DNA of 64,000 nucleotides, from the NCBI GenBank assembly GCA_965223305.1, contig CBDCWT010000031.1:1-64000 (forward strand), in the 5' to 3' direction. The position numbers were made by a program, and so were the translations under genes. Below are positions 26,184 through 35,254 of this stretch, piece after piece. The DNA comes from CBDCWT01 sp965223305 (GTDB lineage: Bacteria; Planctomycetota; Planctomycetia; Pirellulales; Pirellulaceae). Position 1 is the stretch's first letter. Each line of letters opens with the position of its first letter. Below the pieces are notes generated by a model. It worked only from the letters and a program-made list of their open reading frames with translations. It did not search any database and was not told the DNA's origin.

Positions 26184-27328
26184 CAGGCAGGTCCCTCGTT
26201 GACGACCTGTGGATCGAGAAGGACAGTGTCCGATGCCGAACGGTCCTGGTGGGAGTGGTGAAGCAAATGGAACACCATCATGGCCAGGTATCGTGGATAG
26301 GCGCGCCGGTCACTCAGCACACCGTAGTCGCCACGTGAGTGGGGCACGCTGCCGTCCTGTCGTTGCTGAAGCAGCAAGTACCGATACGCCTTTTCGGCCA
26401 GTTCGCTGTATCCAGGAATGCCCAGCTGCTGTGCACTGGCTAGTGCCGCTGCGACGACACCGGTGTGGTAGTTCACCGTTCTGCTCTTCTGGCCACACTG
26501 GTAATAAGCGAAACCTGACGGTGCGATCCCGCTCTTCAAGAAACCTAGGATGCCCTCCAGTACGTCCCTCGCACGCGTGTCGCCGGTCAGTTGGTAGTAT
26601 TCGAGAACATCTAGGTACAGGAAGGCCTGGTATTGGAAACATTGAAAGTGGATACGCTTGCGGTTGCCATAGACATACGGCAGCTCGCCCGAGGACAGCT
26701 GGGCGTTTCGGAGAAAGTCTAATAGTCCTTCGCACTTGGCGAGGTACGTTGAGTCGCCCGTGACCTCAGCTAGATTCGCGAGGTACCGTAGCGCGAGCGC
26801 CGAGTTATTCGGCACTGGCTCGCCGATTTCGTTGGCGAAGTAGTTGACAGCAACATTGCCGTCAAACTCCTGGTAGCCGATCTTGGTTTCAAGGAAGTCG
26901 TGCCAGCGGAGTACGGCGTCGAGATACGCTGGCCGGTTGCGGCGGCGGTAAGATGCCAGCAGTCCGAGCGATGCCCAGACTCCTTCGACGGTGACCACGC
27001 GCCCCTTCCATTCGGGATTCGGCTGGTCCCACGCTCCATCGGCGCGCTGTCGCGCGACGATTTGATCGGTTGCAGCCAGGGCAAGATCTTCGCAAGCATC
27101 GCGCTCAGAACATGACATCATCCAGTTGGCGAGGATCCAGTAACCCTGGCACTGGAGATAATACAGATCGTCACGCCAGTTGAAGTTTGGAAAACAGCTC
27201 TTAAAGAACCGCCAGAACCGATAGTTGAAGCGAACGCCTGGATCGGGACCGATCAGTGCGCCGCCGACCACGTGCTGTCTCACCAGGAACTCGTGAATGC
27301 GTTGGGCCGCCTGGTTGTACTCGGTCAT
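26183..27328 (-). CDS. Alpha/alpha-toroid (six-hairpin type) protein of unknown activity
   Basis: A 381-residue soluble protein built from repeated helix pairs with 'ARQRADGAWDQPNPEW', 'NNSALALRYLANLAEVTGDSTYL', 'LLDFLRNAQLSSGELPYVYG' and 'LLLQQRQDGSVPHSRGDYG', which is the pattern of alpha/alpha-toroids (squalene-hopene cyclase, C5-epimerase or unsaturated glucuronyl hydrolase-like). Trp, Tyr and Asp residues line the repeats. The start at 27328 is chosen because its ATG overlaps the upstream stop as ATGA and is preceded by a purine-rich GGGAGGGGA. Proteins like this often accompany glycosyltransferases in EPS loci and may bind or modify the glycan. I cannot assign a reaction. Confidence 0.6.
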   Translation of the reverse strand: MTEYNQAAQRIHEFLVRQHVVGGALIGPDPGVRFNYRFWRFFKSCFPNFNWRDDLYYLQCQGYWILANWMMSCSERDACEDLALAATDQIVARQRADGAWDQPNPEWKGRVVTVEGVWASLGLLASYRRRNRPAYLDAVLRWHDFLETKIGYQEFDGNVAVNYFANEIGEPVPNNSALALRYLANLAEVTGDSTYLAKCEGLLDFLRNAQLSSGELPYVYGNRKRIHFQCFQYQAFLYLDVLEYYQLTGDTRARDVLEGILGFLKSGIAPSGFAYYQCGQKSRTVNYHTGVVAAALASAQQLGIPGYSELAEKAYRYLLLQQRQDGSVPHSRGDYGVLSDRRAYPRYLAMMVFHLLHHSHQDRSASDTVLLDPQVVNEGPA

Positions 27329-28554
27329 GCTCCCCTCCCGTTCGTTTGTCCCGCAGAAGCAACCGTACACTCTGCGTCCTTCACGAGCAGATCAGCATGC
27401 GCATCCGTCTCCACTTCCCGATTGGCGGGCTCCCCCGCTACCGCTTCTGCCACCACAGGGCGCCCGGTGCGTGCGTGAAAGTCCTGGATGGTCTCGCGAT
27501 AGACTGCCAGGGTCTGTTGTGTGACAACCTCTGGGGCGCATTCACGTTCGAGCTTCTCCTTGCCGGCGCGGCCCATGGCGATTCTTTTTTGCCTGTCGCG
27601 CAGCAGCTCGATGACCGCGTCGGCGAGCGCATCGCTATCCCGTGGCTGAACCAACAGGCCGGTTCGACCGTGCTCGACCATGTCGGGCAACCCCCCCACG
27701 CGCGTGGCAATCACCGGCTTCTCGTAGGTGTAGGCGACCGGGATCACACCGCTCTGCGACGCCTCGACATACGGCAGCACCACAACGCTTGCCGTGGCGA
27801 AAATCTGGGCGCGGCGGTCCTCGGTGATCCAGTTGTTGTAGACCTCAAATCGCTCGGGATGGACCATCTTCCTTCGATAACGCGCGAAGTCTTCGCCTCG
27901 TCCGGCGACGACGATCCGCACGTCGGGAAACTCGGCGGAGATCTTCGGCTCGGCTTGAATCAGGTAGTCCAGCCCCTTGTACTCCCAGATCCTCCCAAAA
28001 AACAAAACCGTGTTCCCATCATCCTTGAGCGTGGTGTCAATCGCCCTCTCGCCGATTGCCACGTGGGGGATGATATCCACCTGGCAGTCCTTGATACCAA
28101 GCTCATTGACCACCACCTGCTTTAGATCGGTGCCGTGCACGATCACACGATCTGCTTGCTTGAATCCGTAGTCCATCACGAACTGGGGCGTCAAACGTGA
28201 CTCACGATCGCCGAGATGTTGTCGCGGGTCGTGGATCGTGATAACTAACGGGAACTTCTTCAAGAGCGGGAGTGCGAAATTAAAAAACGGATGGCCGTTC
28301 TGAAAATGGACCACGTCGGGTTTGTAGGCGCGCACCTGGCGGACGACACGAATCATTGTCCTCAGCTGTCGTAACGGTTGACGGTAGCGCATACCCGGGA
28401 AAGGTTCGTAGCGAACCCGTGGGTCGACCAGCGACACGTGCTCTTCGGCGATGTTGGCTGGCAGAATCAACAGCACATCGTGCTCGTTCGCCATGACGTT
28501 GGCGTGCCGAATGCAGTACTCAGCAAACGAGTGGGAGACGAACGCGATCTTCAC
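27325..28554 (-). CDS. Glycosyltransferase, GT4 family
   Basis: A 409-residue GT-B glycosyltransferase with 'MKIAFVSHSFAEYCIRHANV', 'YKPDVVHFQNGHPFF', 'VITIHDPRQHLGD', 'VLFFGRIWEYKGLDYLI' and 'VIATRVGGLPDMVEHGRTGLLV'. The second acidic residue of the EX7E signature is not obvious ('EASQSGVIP'), which is common in divergent GT4 members. The start is the GTG at 28554: it overlaps the upstream stop as GTGA and has a strong AGGAGG seven bases before it, whereas the longer frame to 28719 would overlap the epimerase gene by 170 bp. It ends in a long acidic-to-neutral tail. Function: sugar addition to the EPS repeat unit. Confidence 0.9.
   Translation of the reverse strand: MKIAFVSHSFAEYCIRHANVMANEHDVLLILPANIAEEHVSLVDPRVRYEPFPGMRYRQPLRQLRTMIRVVRQVRAYKPDVVHFQNGHPFFNFALPLLKKFPLVITIHDPRQHLGDRESRLTPQFVMDYGFKQADRVIVHGTDLKQVVVNELGIKDCQVDIIPHVAIGERAIDTTLKDDGNTVLFFGRIWEYKGLDYLIQAEPKISAEFPDVRIVVAGRGEDFARYRRKMVHPERFEVYNNWITEDRRAQIFATASVVVLPYVEASQSGVIPVAYTYEKPVIATRVGGLPDMVEHGRTGLLVQPRDSDALADAVIELLRDRQKRIAMGRAGKEKLERECAPEVVTQQTLAVYRETIQDFHARTGRPVVAEAVAGEPANREVETDAHADLLVKDAECTVASAGQTNGRGA
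27331..27339 (-). promoter_or_regulatory. Purine-rich ribosome-binding site GGGAGGGGA for the ATG at 27328
   Basis: The site sits just upstream of an ATG that overlaps the preceding stop codon (ATGA). Together they fix the start of the toroid protein 14 codons inside the longer open frame. Confidence 0.65.
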
Positions 28555-29765
28555 GGTGACACCTCCTCTGTCGTCGCCGCAGGCGCTTGCAGATGGGTTT
28601 GTAAGCGGGATTGCATGCCGTCCATCTCGGGTGCCGAAGGCGAAATGCGCTGCTCGTGCGCTGTGCCGACTGGCGATCTCAGCGGGCGAACACCTGCGAG
28701 CCCGTTGTGGACCAGCCACGACACACTCTGCCGCATTCCGGTATCCATGTCGAACGCGGGTTCATAGCCGAGTGTCTGCCGCGCTTTCGCGTCGCAGTAG
28801 TACGCCTGGCGGCTGTACAGTCGTTCGAGCTCATCTCCCGACGGCGTTGAATCGAAGACTCCTTTCAATCGTTTCATCATCCGGCCGGCTAGACCGCCGC
28901 GAAGATAGATTTCCATGAGCTTCTCTTCGCACTGCGCACGGACCATGTCACTGGCCGATCGCGCGACGTCGGTGAGTGCGGTTCGCAAACGTGTTCGCCG
29001 CTGTGACAGTCGTTGCAGACGTGGTCTTCCTAGCGCCTCGTTGAACCGTTGGAAGTACTCGTTCCAGGTAATACGATCGGGACCATTGATGTTGAACGCC
29101 TCGCCACTTGGAGAGTTGCTGGACAACGTCCGGAAGATGGCGTGGACCAGGTCGTCAACGTAAACCAAATTGGCATAACCCTCGCCATGCCCGTCGAATT
29201 CGCGCCAGCTGCCCGACTGCAAACGCTTGGCGATGTCGATCGTCCAGGAGACACCAAACGGTCCGTAGATAAGCGATGGACGCAGGATCGTCGTGCGAAC
29301 TCCACGTGCTGCGAACTCGCGGCACAACGTCTCTGCCTCGATTTTTGCATCCGCGTACTCAAATCCCGTGGCAGCGGTCGGCTGGTGTTCATCTACTTCG
29401 CCTGCCGCGTGGCCATAAACTTCTGCACTGCTCAAGAACACAAAACGCCGTAAGTTGTTCTCAACGGCCGCGGCCAGCAGATTGTGCGTGCCACGTACAA
29501 TCGACTCGCGATCGTTGGTGTAGGCACAGTGAACCACGGCATCGACGTTCTTGAGGACGGATTGCACTCGGACGGTGTCAAGGATGTCGCAAGGAACCAT
29601 CTCTATAGGAAAACGGGCGATCCGAGCGACGCGAGTCCAACTTCGAATGCCGGCCACCGGAACGGCCGTTCCCGAAAGAAACATCGCTTCGATCAGTCGG
29701 CCACCTACGAAGCCCGTTGCTCCCGTTACCAGGACGCGTGTTTGTTTTGTTGAGTCAAGCGACAT
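28551..29765 (-). CDS. NAD-dependent sugar epimerase/dehydratase (extended SDR)
   Basis: About 404 residues from the ATG at 29765. The Rossmann motif 'VLVTGATGFVGG' (GxxGxxG) lies at the N-terminus, followed by 'DAVVHCAYTN', the active-site Ser in 'FLSSAEVYG', and a tyrosine-lysine pair in 'EYADAKIEAE' (YxxxK with Ala-Asp-Ala between). Then come 'LRPSLIYGPFG' and 'NLVYVDDLVHAI'. This is the extended SDR family acting on nucleotide sugars. Residues upstream in the frame (to 29900) overlap the preceding gene and are not family-like, so the inner start is preferred; it overlaps the Gfo/Idh gene by 11 bp. The C-terminal 60 residues are unstructured. It probably supplies an epimerised or dehydrated nucleotide sugar for the EPS; the substrate is not known. 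Confidence 0.88.
   Translation of the reverse strand: MSLDSTKQTRVLVTGATGFVGGRLIEAMFLSGTAVPVAGIRSWTRVARIARFPIEMVPCDILDTVRVQSVLKNVDAVVHCAYTNDRESIVRGTHNLLAAAVENNLRRFVFLSSAEVYGHAAGEVDEHQPTAATGFEYADAKIEAETLCREFAARGVRTTILRPSLIYGPFGVSWTIDIAKRLQSGSWREFDGHGEGYANLVYVDDLVHAIFRTLSSNSPSGEAFNINGPDRITWNEYFQRFNEALGRPRLQRLSQRRTRLRTALTDVARSASDMVRAQCEEKLMEIYLRGGLAGRMMKRLKGVFDSTPSGDELERLYSRQAYYCDAKARQTLGYEPAFDMDTGMRQSVSWLVHNGLAGVRPLRSPVGTAHEQRISPSAPEMDGMQSRLQTHLQAPAATTEEVSP
28562..28567 (-). promoter_or_regulatory. Shine-Dalgarno site AGGAGG for the GTG start at 28554
   Basis: On the minus strand AGGAGG lies seven bases before the GTG. It is one of the few strong ribosome-binding sites in the window and decides the start of the GT4 gene against a much longer open frame. 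Confidence 0.8.
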
Positions 29766-30771
29766 GAGTAGTTTTCCAATGCCGGTTCCAAGGCAGCTCA
29801 AAGCGACCGGCTTGTTGATAGGCAAGTTCCAGTAGTTCGACAGCGGCGAGTGTGCTTTCCCCAGCCACAAGTGGTTCTGCTTGGTGCTTGATCGAGTCAA
29901 CGAAGTTTGCGATCAACGGCCGGCTTAAGGCTTCATAGGAATGTGTCTCGCTGCGCCCTTTAAGTCGCCGCGTGCGTCCGTTGGGGAAACGAATCACTAC
30001 GCGATCACGTTCGTCGACCGACGCTTCGATCGTGCCATTCGTTCCCTCAATGCGAAAGCAGTTTGGCAATCTGGCAAGGCGACTTACCTTGATGTCAATC
30101 TCGCACTCATCATGCCGAAGCCACACTAGGGCGACCGCTTCTGGGCCCCCGTGCGAGTCGTTCCAAGATGCCCTGAGCTCGGGCTTGGCAGCCAACCACC
30201 AGCAGATTGTGTCCAGCACATGGATCCCCGTGTCGGATAGAACCCCTTTCGCTTCCGGGGTGAAGTGAAAAGAAGACGCTGCAGGCCAGTTGAATTCGAC
30301 GCCCTCGTGGTAGCTGATCGATTTGAGTTGTCCGAGCGCTCCCGCAGCAATCTCTTCGCGAATTGTTTTGTAAATGGGGAAGAGCCGGCGAGTTTGATTG
30401 ACGGCCAGCGTAACGCCTGCTTCACGGGCCAGCATAACGAGTTGATGGGCTTCGGCGGCCGATTCCGCCAGTGGTTTCTCGCAAAGGACATGCACCCCTC
30501 GCCGCAGGAAATGACTGGCAACCGGGTAGTGCAGCGGCGGCGGCGTGGCCACGACGACACCGTCGATAGTATCCTCGAGTTCACGGTAGTCTGCGGCGCA
30601 ATGCGCAACGCCAAATTGTTCCGCCAGACCGTTTCGCCGTTCAGCATTCGGGTCCACGAGTAAAATCGCCTGGCGCGCATCGAGCTGTGACACCAGCGCC
30701 GGCAAGTGAAACCGCTCGGCAATGGCGCCACAGCCGATGAGTGCGATGCGAGGATTGTCGGGCAGTTTCAT
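29755..30771 (-). CDS. Gfo/Idh/MocA family oxidoreductase
   Basis: A 338-residue NAD(P)-dependent oxidoreductase. It begins with the Rossmann motif 'IALIGCGAIAERFHLPAL' and carries the family's 'CEKPLAES' Lys motif and 'DTGIHVLDTICWWL', which contains the active-site Asp/His pair. The ATG at 30771 lies 10 bp after the flippase stop and directly precedes the Rossmann strand; the longer frame to 30816 overlaps the flippase. It may oxidise or reduce a sugar or sugar nucleotide for the EPS. It is clearly different from the second family member at 35247-36296. Confidence 0.9.
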   Translation of the reverse strand: MKLPDNPRIALIGCGAIAERFHLPALVSQLDARQAILLVDPNAERRNGLAEQFGVAHCAADYRELEDTIDGVVVATPPPLHYPVASHFLRRGVHVLCEKPLAESAAEAHQLVMLAREAGVTLAVNQTRRLFPIYKTIREEIAAGALGQLKSISYHEGVEFNWPAASSFHFTPEAKGVLSDTGIHVLDTICWWLAAKPELRASWNDSHGGPEAVALVWLRHDECEIDIKVSRLARLPNCFRIEGTNGTIEASVDERDRVVIRFPNGRTRRLKGRSETHSYEALSRPLIANFVDSIKHQAEPLVAGESTLAAVELLELAYQQAGRFELPWNRHWKTTHVA

Positions 30772-30781
30772 GATCCAGTGC

Positions 30782-32209
30782 CTACGCCTGAAATGCGTTA
30801 CGGAACGACCGCACATCCGTGGATGTGACGATTCGAAGTACGACGACGAGGGTCAAATAGACGAGTCCGCCAAGGACTATTCCCAGTGACCACAAGTTGT
30901 CTCGCCAGAAGAGCATGATCATCGTCAAACCGGTCGCCGCCACGGCGAGCTTGGCGACCGTGCAAGCTAGTTCCGAAAGTTCCAACCGTCGCAAGGCAAA
31001 CAGGGCGTAGCAACAGAACGCCACAGAGGCTCCGAATACCGTACCCGCTGCCGCACCCCATACGCCCCACACGGAAACCAGCCACCAGGTAGAAATCAGA
31101 TTGATCACGAGGCTGATCGCAGCCACTTGCATTGAACGGTCTTGCCGTCCTTGAGCAAACAGCGTGTGACTGAGAAATGGATTGACACTGTCAAGCAGTA
31201 GTCCCCAGACGAGAACACGTAGCACGGGAATTGCCTCCGCGTACTCGCTGGAGTAGAGCATTCCGATAACGAAATCCGCGTGAACAGTGACTGCTGCCGT
31301 GGCAGGCAGCATGATCGCCAGAATAAACCGCAACGTATATCGACTCAGCTGCTCGAACTGAGGACGGGATGCGCCGTACAGCCGGGTCAGCACTGGAAAC
31401 ACCGCCGTGGTGTAACTCTTGGCCGCCAAGGACCCGAGGCGAACGACCTTTGCCGCTGCGGTGTAAAGTCCCACTGCCGCCTCGCCGAGGAAAGCAGACA
31501 GGATGATCACATCCAGACTCATGTAAACTGCGGCCAACCAGTTTTCCGCCGCGAACACACGCCATTGCCGCAGGAAGATCCAGAATCTGCGGCGACGAAA
31601 CTGCCGGCCGGCGACGAGATAGCGGCGGAGCCGCAGCCAATAAAAAACGGCCAGTACGCAGCGTGCGATCAATAGAATCCAGAACAGGCTGAGTAAACCG
31701 AATCCCAACCAGAGTGCGGCGAAGCTGAGTGAGATCCTTAAGATGCTCTCGAGCACCGTGCCGTAGGTTACGTTTTGAGCCCGCTCGAGCGATATAAACG
31801 CCGCTTCGAGCACGATCGCCAACGACCCTGGTAGGAGCGCCAGTGAAGCGATATTCATGGCCAGCCTTGTGTCCGGTGCATAGCCGAAAGCCCAGCACAG
31901 CGCGGCTAGCAGGCCACCGGCGACCACCGACAACGCTGCCGCCAGCACGGCTGCATACCCGAGCAACTCGCTCAATCGGCGCGGTCTCTTGGCAGCCTCC
32001 CGGGTGACATGGATACCGATCGCGGTAGCACTGAGACCAAGGAACAACTCAAAGTAGTGGATGACCAGTGAGTACTTACCAAAGCCCTCGACTTCCAAGA
32101 GAGCCGCGATGTAGACCACGAAGGCGAAAGAGAGCGCAGTCCGGCATACTGTCCCCAACAGCAGCATGGCTGTGTTTCGTGAAACGCGTGATGCGGAACT
32201 ATGCGACAT
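30782..32209 (-). CDS. Wzx-type flippase / polysaccharide export transporter (MOP superfamily)
   Basis: A 475-residue membrane protein with about 12-14 hydrophobic segments and the N-terminal pattern 'RNTAMLLLGTVCRTALSFAFVVYIAALLEVEGFGKYSLV' typical of Wzx/oligosaccharide flippases. It is expected to move undecaprenyl-diphosphate-linked repeat units from the cytoplasmic to the periplasmic face of the inner membrane. It overlaps the preceding ligase/polymerase gene by 11 bp, as expected of a Wzx/Wzy pair. Fold and role are well supported; substrate structure unknown. Confidence 0.92.
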   Translation of the reverse strand: MSHSSASRVSRNTAMLLLGTVCRTALSFAFVVYIAALLEVEGFGKYSLVIHYFELFLGLSATAIGIHVTREAAKRPRRLSELLGYAAVLAAALSVVAGGLLAALCWAFGYAPDTRLAMNIASLALLPGSLAIVLEAAFISLERAQNVTYGTVLESILRISLSFAALWLGFGLLSLFWILLIARCVLAVFYWLRLRRYLVAGRQFRRRRFWIFLRQWRVFAAENWLAAVYMSLDVIILSAFLGEAAVGLYTAAAKVVRLGSLAAKSYTTAVFPVLTRLYGASRPQFEQLSRYTLRFILAIMLPATAAVTVHADFVIGMLYSSEYAEAIPVLRVLVWGLLLDSVNPFLSHTLFAQGRQDRSMQVAAISLVINLISTWWLVSVWGVWGAAAGTVFGASVAFCCYALFALRRLELSELACTVAKLAVAATGLTMIMLFWRDNLWSLGIVLGGLVYLTLVVVLRIVTSTDVRSFRNAFQA

Positions 32210-33542
32210 GAGGACCAGCTATCGGGAGTGGATCGTCGGTGTTGATCGCGGGCTCTGCCGCCGCGTCGAGCACCGTCAGGCGGAACAGTGCGGCGAGCAC
32301 GCCCGCGCAACACCACAGGATCTGTACCTGAATGCGCGAATTGAATATGTCGACGGCCATATGAATCATGTGGCCTACGATGGCGGCAAAAAGTGCCAAA
32401 GCAAACAACGACAGTACAGGGTCACGAGCTTGCCAGGTCAGCCAGCCGTACCGCAAGGCGCAGACCAGCATGGCGAAGAATGCTGCAAATCCCATCACGC
32501 CCGTTTCGGCTAATACGACCAAGTACTTGCTGTGAATCGTGTAGAACCACTCGCCGCGAAAAGGACTCGCGTTGGCAACCTGCTTCGCCGCCAAGTGCGA
32601 GTTGCCGGCGCCTACTCCCAAAATAGGATCACCAGCAATGATTTCCGCAGCGATAGCCGCCAGATGTAGGCGGGCCTCGGCAGAACCTCCGTCGTCCCCT
32701 TGGACGCGCTGCTTGATCACAGCCAGTATCGGTACCGCAGATACGAGCGCTAGCCCCAGGGCGACTGCCGGCGCCCACTTCGGGAGCCAGCCACGATAGA
32801 AAGCGACCGAGCCAAAGATCACCGCCGCCACCACTACTGTGATGATGGCCCCCCGCGTCTGTGTAAAAGCGACCGCCAACGTTCCGGTGCAAACCGCTAC
32901 GAAAGCGAACTGCCTCAAACGACGAGAGACCGGTGCAAACAGCAAGCTGCTCGCGGGAATCAGCAGTAACGCCAGAAAGCTACCAGCCACCACCGGCGAC
33001 ATGCACGTTCCACCCGGTCTGCCGCCAAGGTCGATCAAGATGCGCCCTCTGCCAGCCAGCTCGATTTCGCTGCCGAATCGTGTACCGACGGCCTCACAAC
33101 CGATGATGATCAGGCTTTGCAGCAGCAGGCACCCTGCCAGCACCGACATTACAAACACCAAATCACGGTGTTCGCGCAAGTTGTTGGCCAGGTATAGGAA
33201 CAGTAGGTACGCCTGGAGCAACAGAGCGAAGTCGAAAAACGAAAGCTGCCATGCGCGGGCCGCGACGACCGAAAGGCCAACGGCAAGCAGGTAAAGTAGA
33301 AACGGACCCCCAACTACCCACTTGCGGCGGGTCAAATCAGAAGATGCAGCGGCTTCGATCAGCCACAGTCCGTACAGTCCACATAGGCAGCACGTCAGAA
33401 TCGAGACGTTGAGCCCGGCGATGGCACCAAATTCCGCATCCTGTTTTCGGTCGAACAGATAGGTATCCAGCTGGAGCGGGATCTCCAGAATGGCAATCGC
33501 CAAGAGTATGCGCTGCAAGTTTGGGATCGCAAACATCTTCAC
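32199..33542 (-). CDS. O-antigen ligase / Wzy-like polymerase
   Basis: A 447-residue membrane protein with about ten to twelve transmembrane segments and one large periplasmic loop. The region 'GGRPGGTCMSPVVAGSFLALLLIPA', 'TQTRGAIITVVVAAVIF' and the loop ending 'GVGAGNSHLAAKQ...HSKYLVVLAETGVMGFAAF' matches the Wzy_C (O-antigen ligase) family. In a Wzx/Wzy locus this protein is most likely the polymerase that joins repeat units. The GTG at 33542 overlaps the aminotransferase stop as GTGA; an ATG two codons later (33536) is also possible. No separate Wzy candidate exists in the window. Confidence 0.88.
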   Translation of the reverse strand: MKMFAIPNLQRILLAIAILEIPLQLDTYLFDRKQDAEFGAIAGLNVSILTCCLCGLYGLWLIEAAASSDLTRRKWVVGGPFLLYLLAVGLSVVAARAWQLSFFDFALLLQAYLLFLYLANNLREHRDLVFVMSVLAGCLLLQSLIIIGCEAVGTRFGSEIELAGRGRILIDLGGRPGGTCMSPVVAGSFLALLLIPASSLLFAPVSRRLRQFAFVAVCTGTLAVAFTQTRGAIITVVVAAVIFGSVAFYRGWLPKWAPAVALGLALVSAVPILAVIKQRVQGDDGGSAEARLHLAAIAAEIIAGDPILGVGAGNSHLAAKQVANASPFRGEWFYTIHSKYLVVLAETGVMGFAAFFAMLVCALRYGWLTWQARDPVLSLFALALFAAIVGHMIHMAVDIFNSRIQVQILWCCAGVLAALFRLTVLDAAAEPAINTDDPLPIAGPHVA

Positions 33543-34669
33543 ACCGTTGCCTGAGCTGCCAGGCAGTCACGAATCTCGCCAGCAACGTGACTTGTGCGGC
33601 TGTGAGTCAACTCTGGATACATCGGTAACGAAACGATTTCGCCGGCCAGTTGCGAGCTGGTTGGCAACCCGCGGGGCACGGATCGCGCATCACGAAACGG
33701 TGCCGCTTCGCACAACGGATGGGGATAGTGAATGCCGCATTGGATGCCGCGCTGCCGCAGCTGCTCTATCAGCAGATCACGCTGTGGATGTCGAGCAACG
33801 AACAGATGGTACACATGCCGCGCGCCGTTTCGTTCGCTCGGCAGCACCAACGGTAAATCCGCCAACTGCTCGTGGTACCAACGAGCGACCGTGCGACGCT
33901 GTTCTGTCCACTGCCGCAGGTAGCGGAGCTTGACGAGCAGGACGGCCGCCTGGACTGTGTCAAGCCGGCAATTGAAACCCAGCATGGAGTGGTCGTTCTT
34001 GACCCGCTGACCATAGTTTCGCAACAGGCGCAGTTGTTCGGCGAGGTCGGCGTCGTTGGTCACGACTGCACCTCCGTCGCCAAAGGCGCCTAGATTCTTG
34101 CCCGGGTAAAAGCTGAAACAGCCGGCGTCGCCCAACGAACCCGCTCGCCTACCTTCGTACTCGGCACCGTGCGCCTGTGCGGCGTCTTCGATCACCCGCA
34201 AGTTGTGCCGATCCGCGAGTTCCAGGATCTCGTTCATCCTTGCCGGTTGGCCGTACAAGTGGACGGGAATGATCGCGCGCGTTCGGCTGGTAACGGCTTC
34301 CTCGATGAGATTCACATCGATGTTGAAATCGCTGGGATCGACGTCGACCAGTACCGGTGTCGCCCCGGAATAGGCGATGGCCAAGGCAGTAGCCGCAAAA
34401 GAATTGCCCGCCGTGATGACTTCATCCCCCGAGCCGATACCTGCGGCGCGCAGAGCCAGGTGCAGGGCTTCGGTGCCGTTGGCGACCCCGACGCAATAGT
34501 TGGTTCCACAGTATTCGGCAAACGTCTCTTCAAACAGTTCAACGTGCTTTCCTAGGATGAAACTCGCTGAGTCAATGACATCCGAAATCGCATCCAAGAC
34601 ATCTTGTTTGATGCCACGGGACTGCGTGACTAAATCGACGAAGGGGACGTTTTCAATTGGCGCGTGCAT
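33539..34669 (-). CDS. DegT/DnrJ/EryC1/StrS sugar aminotransferase (WbpE/FdtB-like)
   Basis: A 376-residue PLP-dependent aminotransferase of the sugar aminotransferase family. Key features: 'ANGTEALHLALRAAGI' near 63-78, 'GDEVITAGNSF', the PLP-contacting Asp in 'VIEDAAQAHGA' (about 162), the Schiff-base Lys in 'FYPGKNLGAFGDGG' (Lys191) and 'NYGQRVKN...GFNCRLDTVQAAVL'. It transfers an amino group, usually from glutamate, to a keto-sugar nucleotide. Neighbours are an N-acetyltransferase (start codon directly after this gene's upstream neighbour's stop, TAGATG) and a Gfo/Idh dehydrogenase. Together they match the WbpB-WbpE-WbpD steps to a 2,3-diacetamido sugar uronate. The first enzyme of that path, a UDP-GlcNAc 6-dehydrogenase, is not in the window. 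Confidence 0.93.
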   Translation of the reverse strand: MHAPIENVPFVDLVTQSRGIKQDVLDAISDVIDSASFILGKHVELFEETFAEYCGTNYCVGVANGTEALHLALRAAGIGSGDEVITAGNSFAATALAIAYSGATPVLVDVDPSDFNIDVNLIEEAVTSRTRAIIPVHLYGQPARMNEILELADRHNLRVIEDAAQAHGAEYEGRRAGSLGDAGCFSFYPGKNLGAFGDGGAVVTNDADLAEQLRLLRNYGQRVKNDHSMLGFNCRLDTVQAAVLLVKLRYLRQWTEQRRTVARWYHEQLADLPLVLPSERNGARHVYHLFVARHPQRDLLIEQLRQRGIQCGIHYPHPLCEAAPFRDARSVPRGLPTSSQLAGEIVSLPMYPELTHSRTSHVAGEIRDCLAAQATV

Positions 34670-35254
34670 CTACCTGTTACACTCTCTTTCCATCGGTGTT
34701 TCACCACACGACTGGCAGCTGTTCTCGGTGTAGCAGCCAGCGAGCCGCTGCCCACATCTACAGACAAAACCGACCTCGCGCGCGGGTGTTCCAACAACAA
34801 GCCTGAAAGGCGCCACGCTGCGGGTCACCGTGGCCCCCGCCGCGACGAAACAATAACGGCCAAGTTCTAGGCCGGGCAGAATGGTCGCATTCGCCCCGAT
34901 CGAACAGCCTCGACGAACGTGCGTTGGCAGGAGCCAGTTTGCGGTCGTAGCGTAACGGCGCGCGGCCCCTGGCATCCGTGGTGATCGCGGAGCGAGGTCG
35001 TTGGTGAACGTGACATTCGGACCAATGAACACGTCGTCCTCGATCCGAATCCCGTTCCAAACACAGACGTTGTTCTTCAGCGTGACGTTGTCGCCGATCT
35101 GCGCGCCGCCTTCGATGAAGGCGTGGTCTCCCACATTGACATTGGCCCCGACAACAGCTCCCGAGAGGATATGAGCATAGGCCCAAACGCGAGTGCCGGC
35201 ACCGATGTTTTCGGAATCGACGATGGCTGCCGGGTGAATGAATGCCTCAGGCAT
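34670..35254 (-). CDS. Left-handed beta-helix N-acetyltransferase (WbpD/FdtC-like)
   Basis: About 194 residues from the ATG at 35254. The chain is made of hexapeptide repeats ('AIVDSENIGAGTRVWAYAHILSGAVVGANVNVGDHAFIEGGAQIGDNVTLK') followed by 'PTHVRRGCSIGANATILPG' and 'VVGTPAREVG', typical of nucleotide-sugar N-acetyltransferases. A small Cys-rich tail ('CRCGQ...CQSCG') looks like a rubredoxin-type zinc knuckle, which occurs in some members. It would acetylate the amino group installed by the adjacent aminotransferase. The gene overlaps the Gfo/Idh gene by 8 bp and its stop is followed at once by the aminotransferase start on the coding strand. A GAGGG lies upstream of the chosen ATG. Confidence 0.9.
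   Translation of the reverse strand: MPEAFIHPAAIVDSENIGAGTRVWAYAHILSGAVVGANVNVGDHAFIEGGAQIGDNVTLKNNVCVWNGIRIEDDVFIGPNVTFTNDLAPRSPRMPGAARRYATTANWLLPTHVRRGCSIGANATILPGLELGRYCFVAAGATVTRSVAPFRLVVGTPAREVGFVCRCGQRLAGCYTENSCQSCGETPMERECNR

Noticed and set aside
27256..28125. 289-codon plus-strand open frame
   Set aside because: It lies opposite two well-supported minus-strand genes (toroid protein and GT4) and resembles no family.
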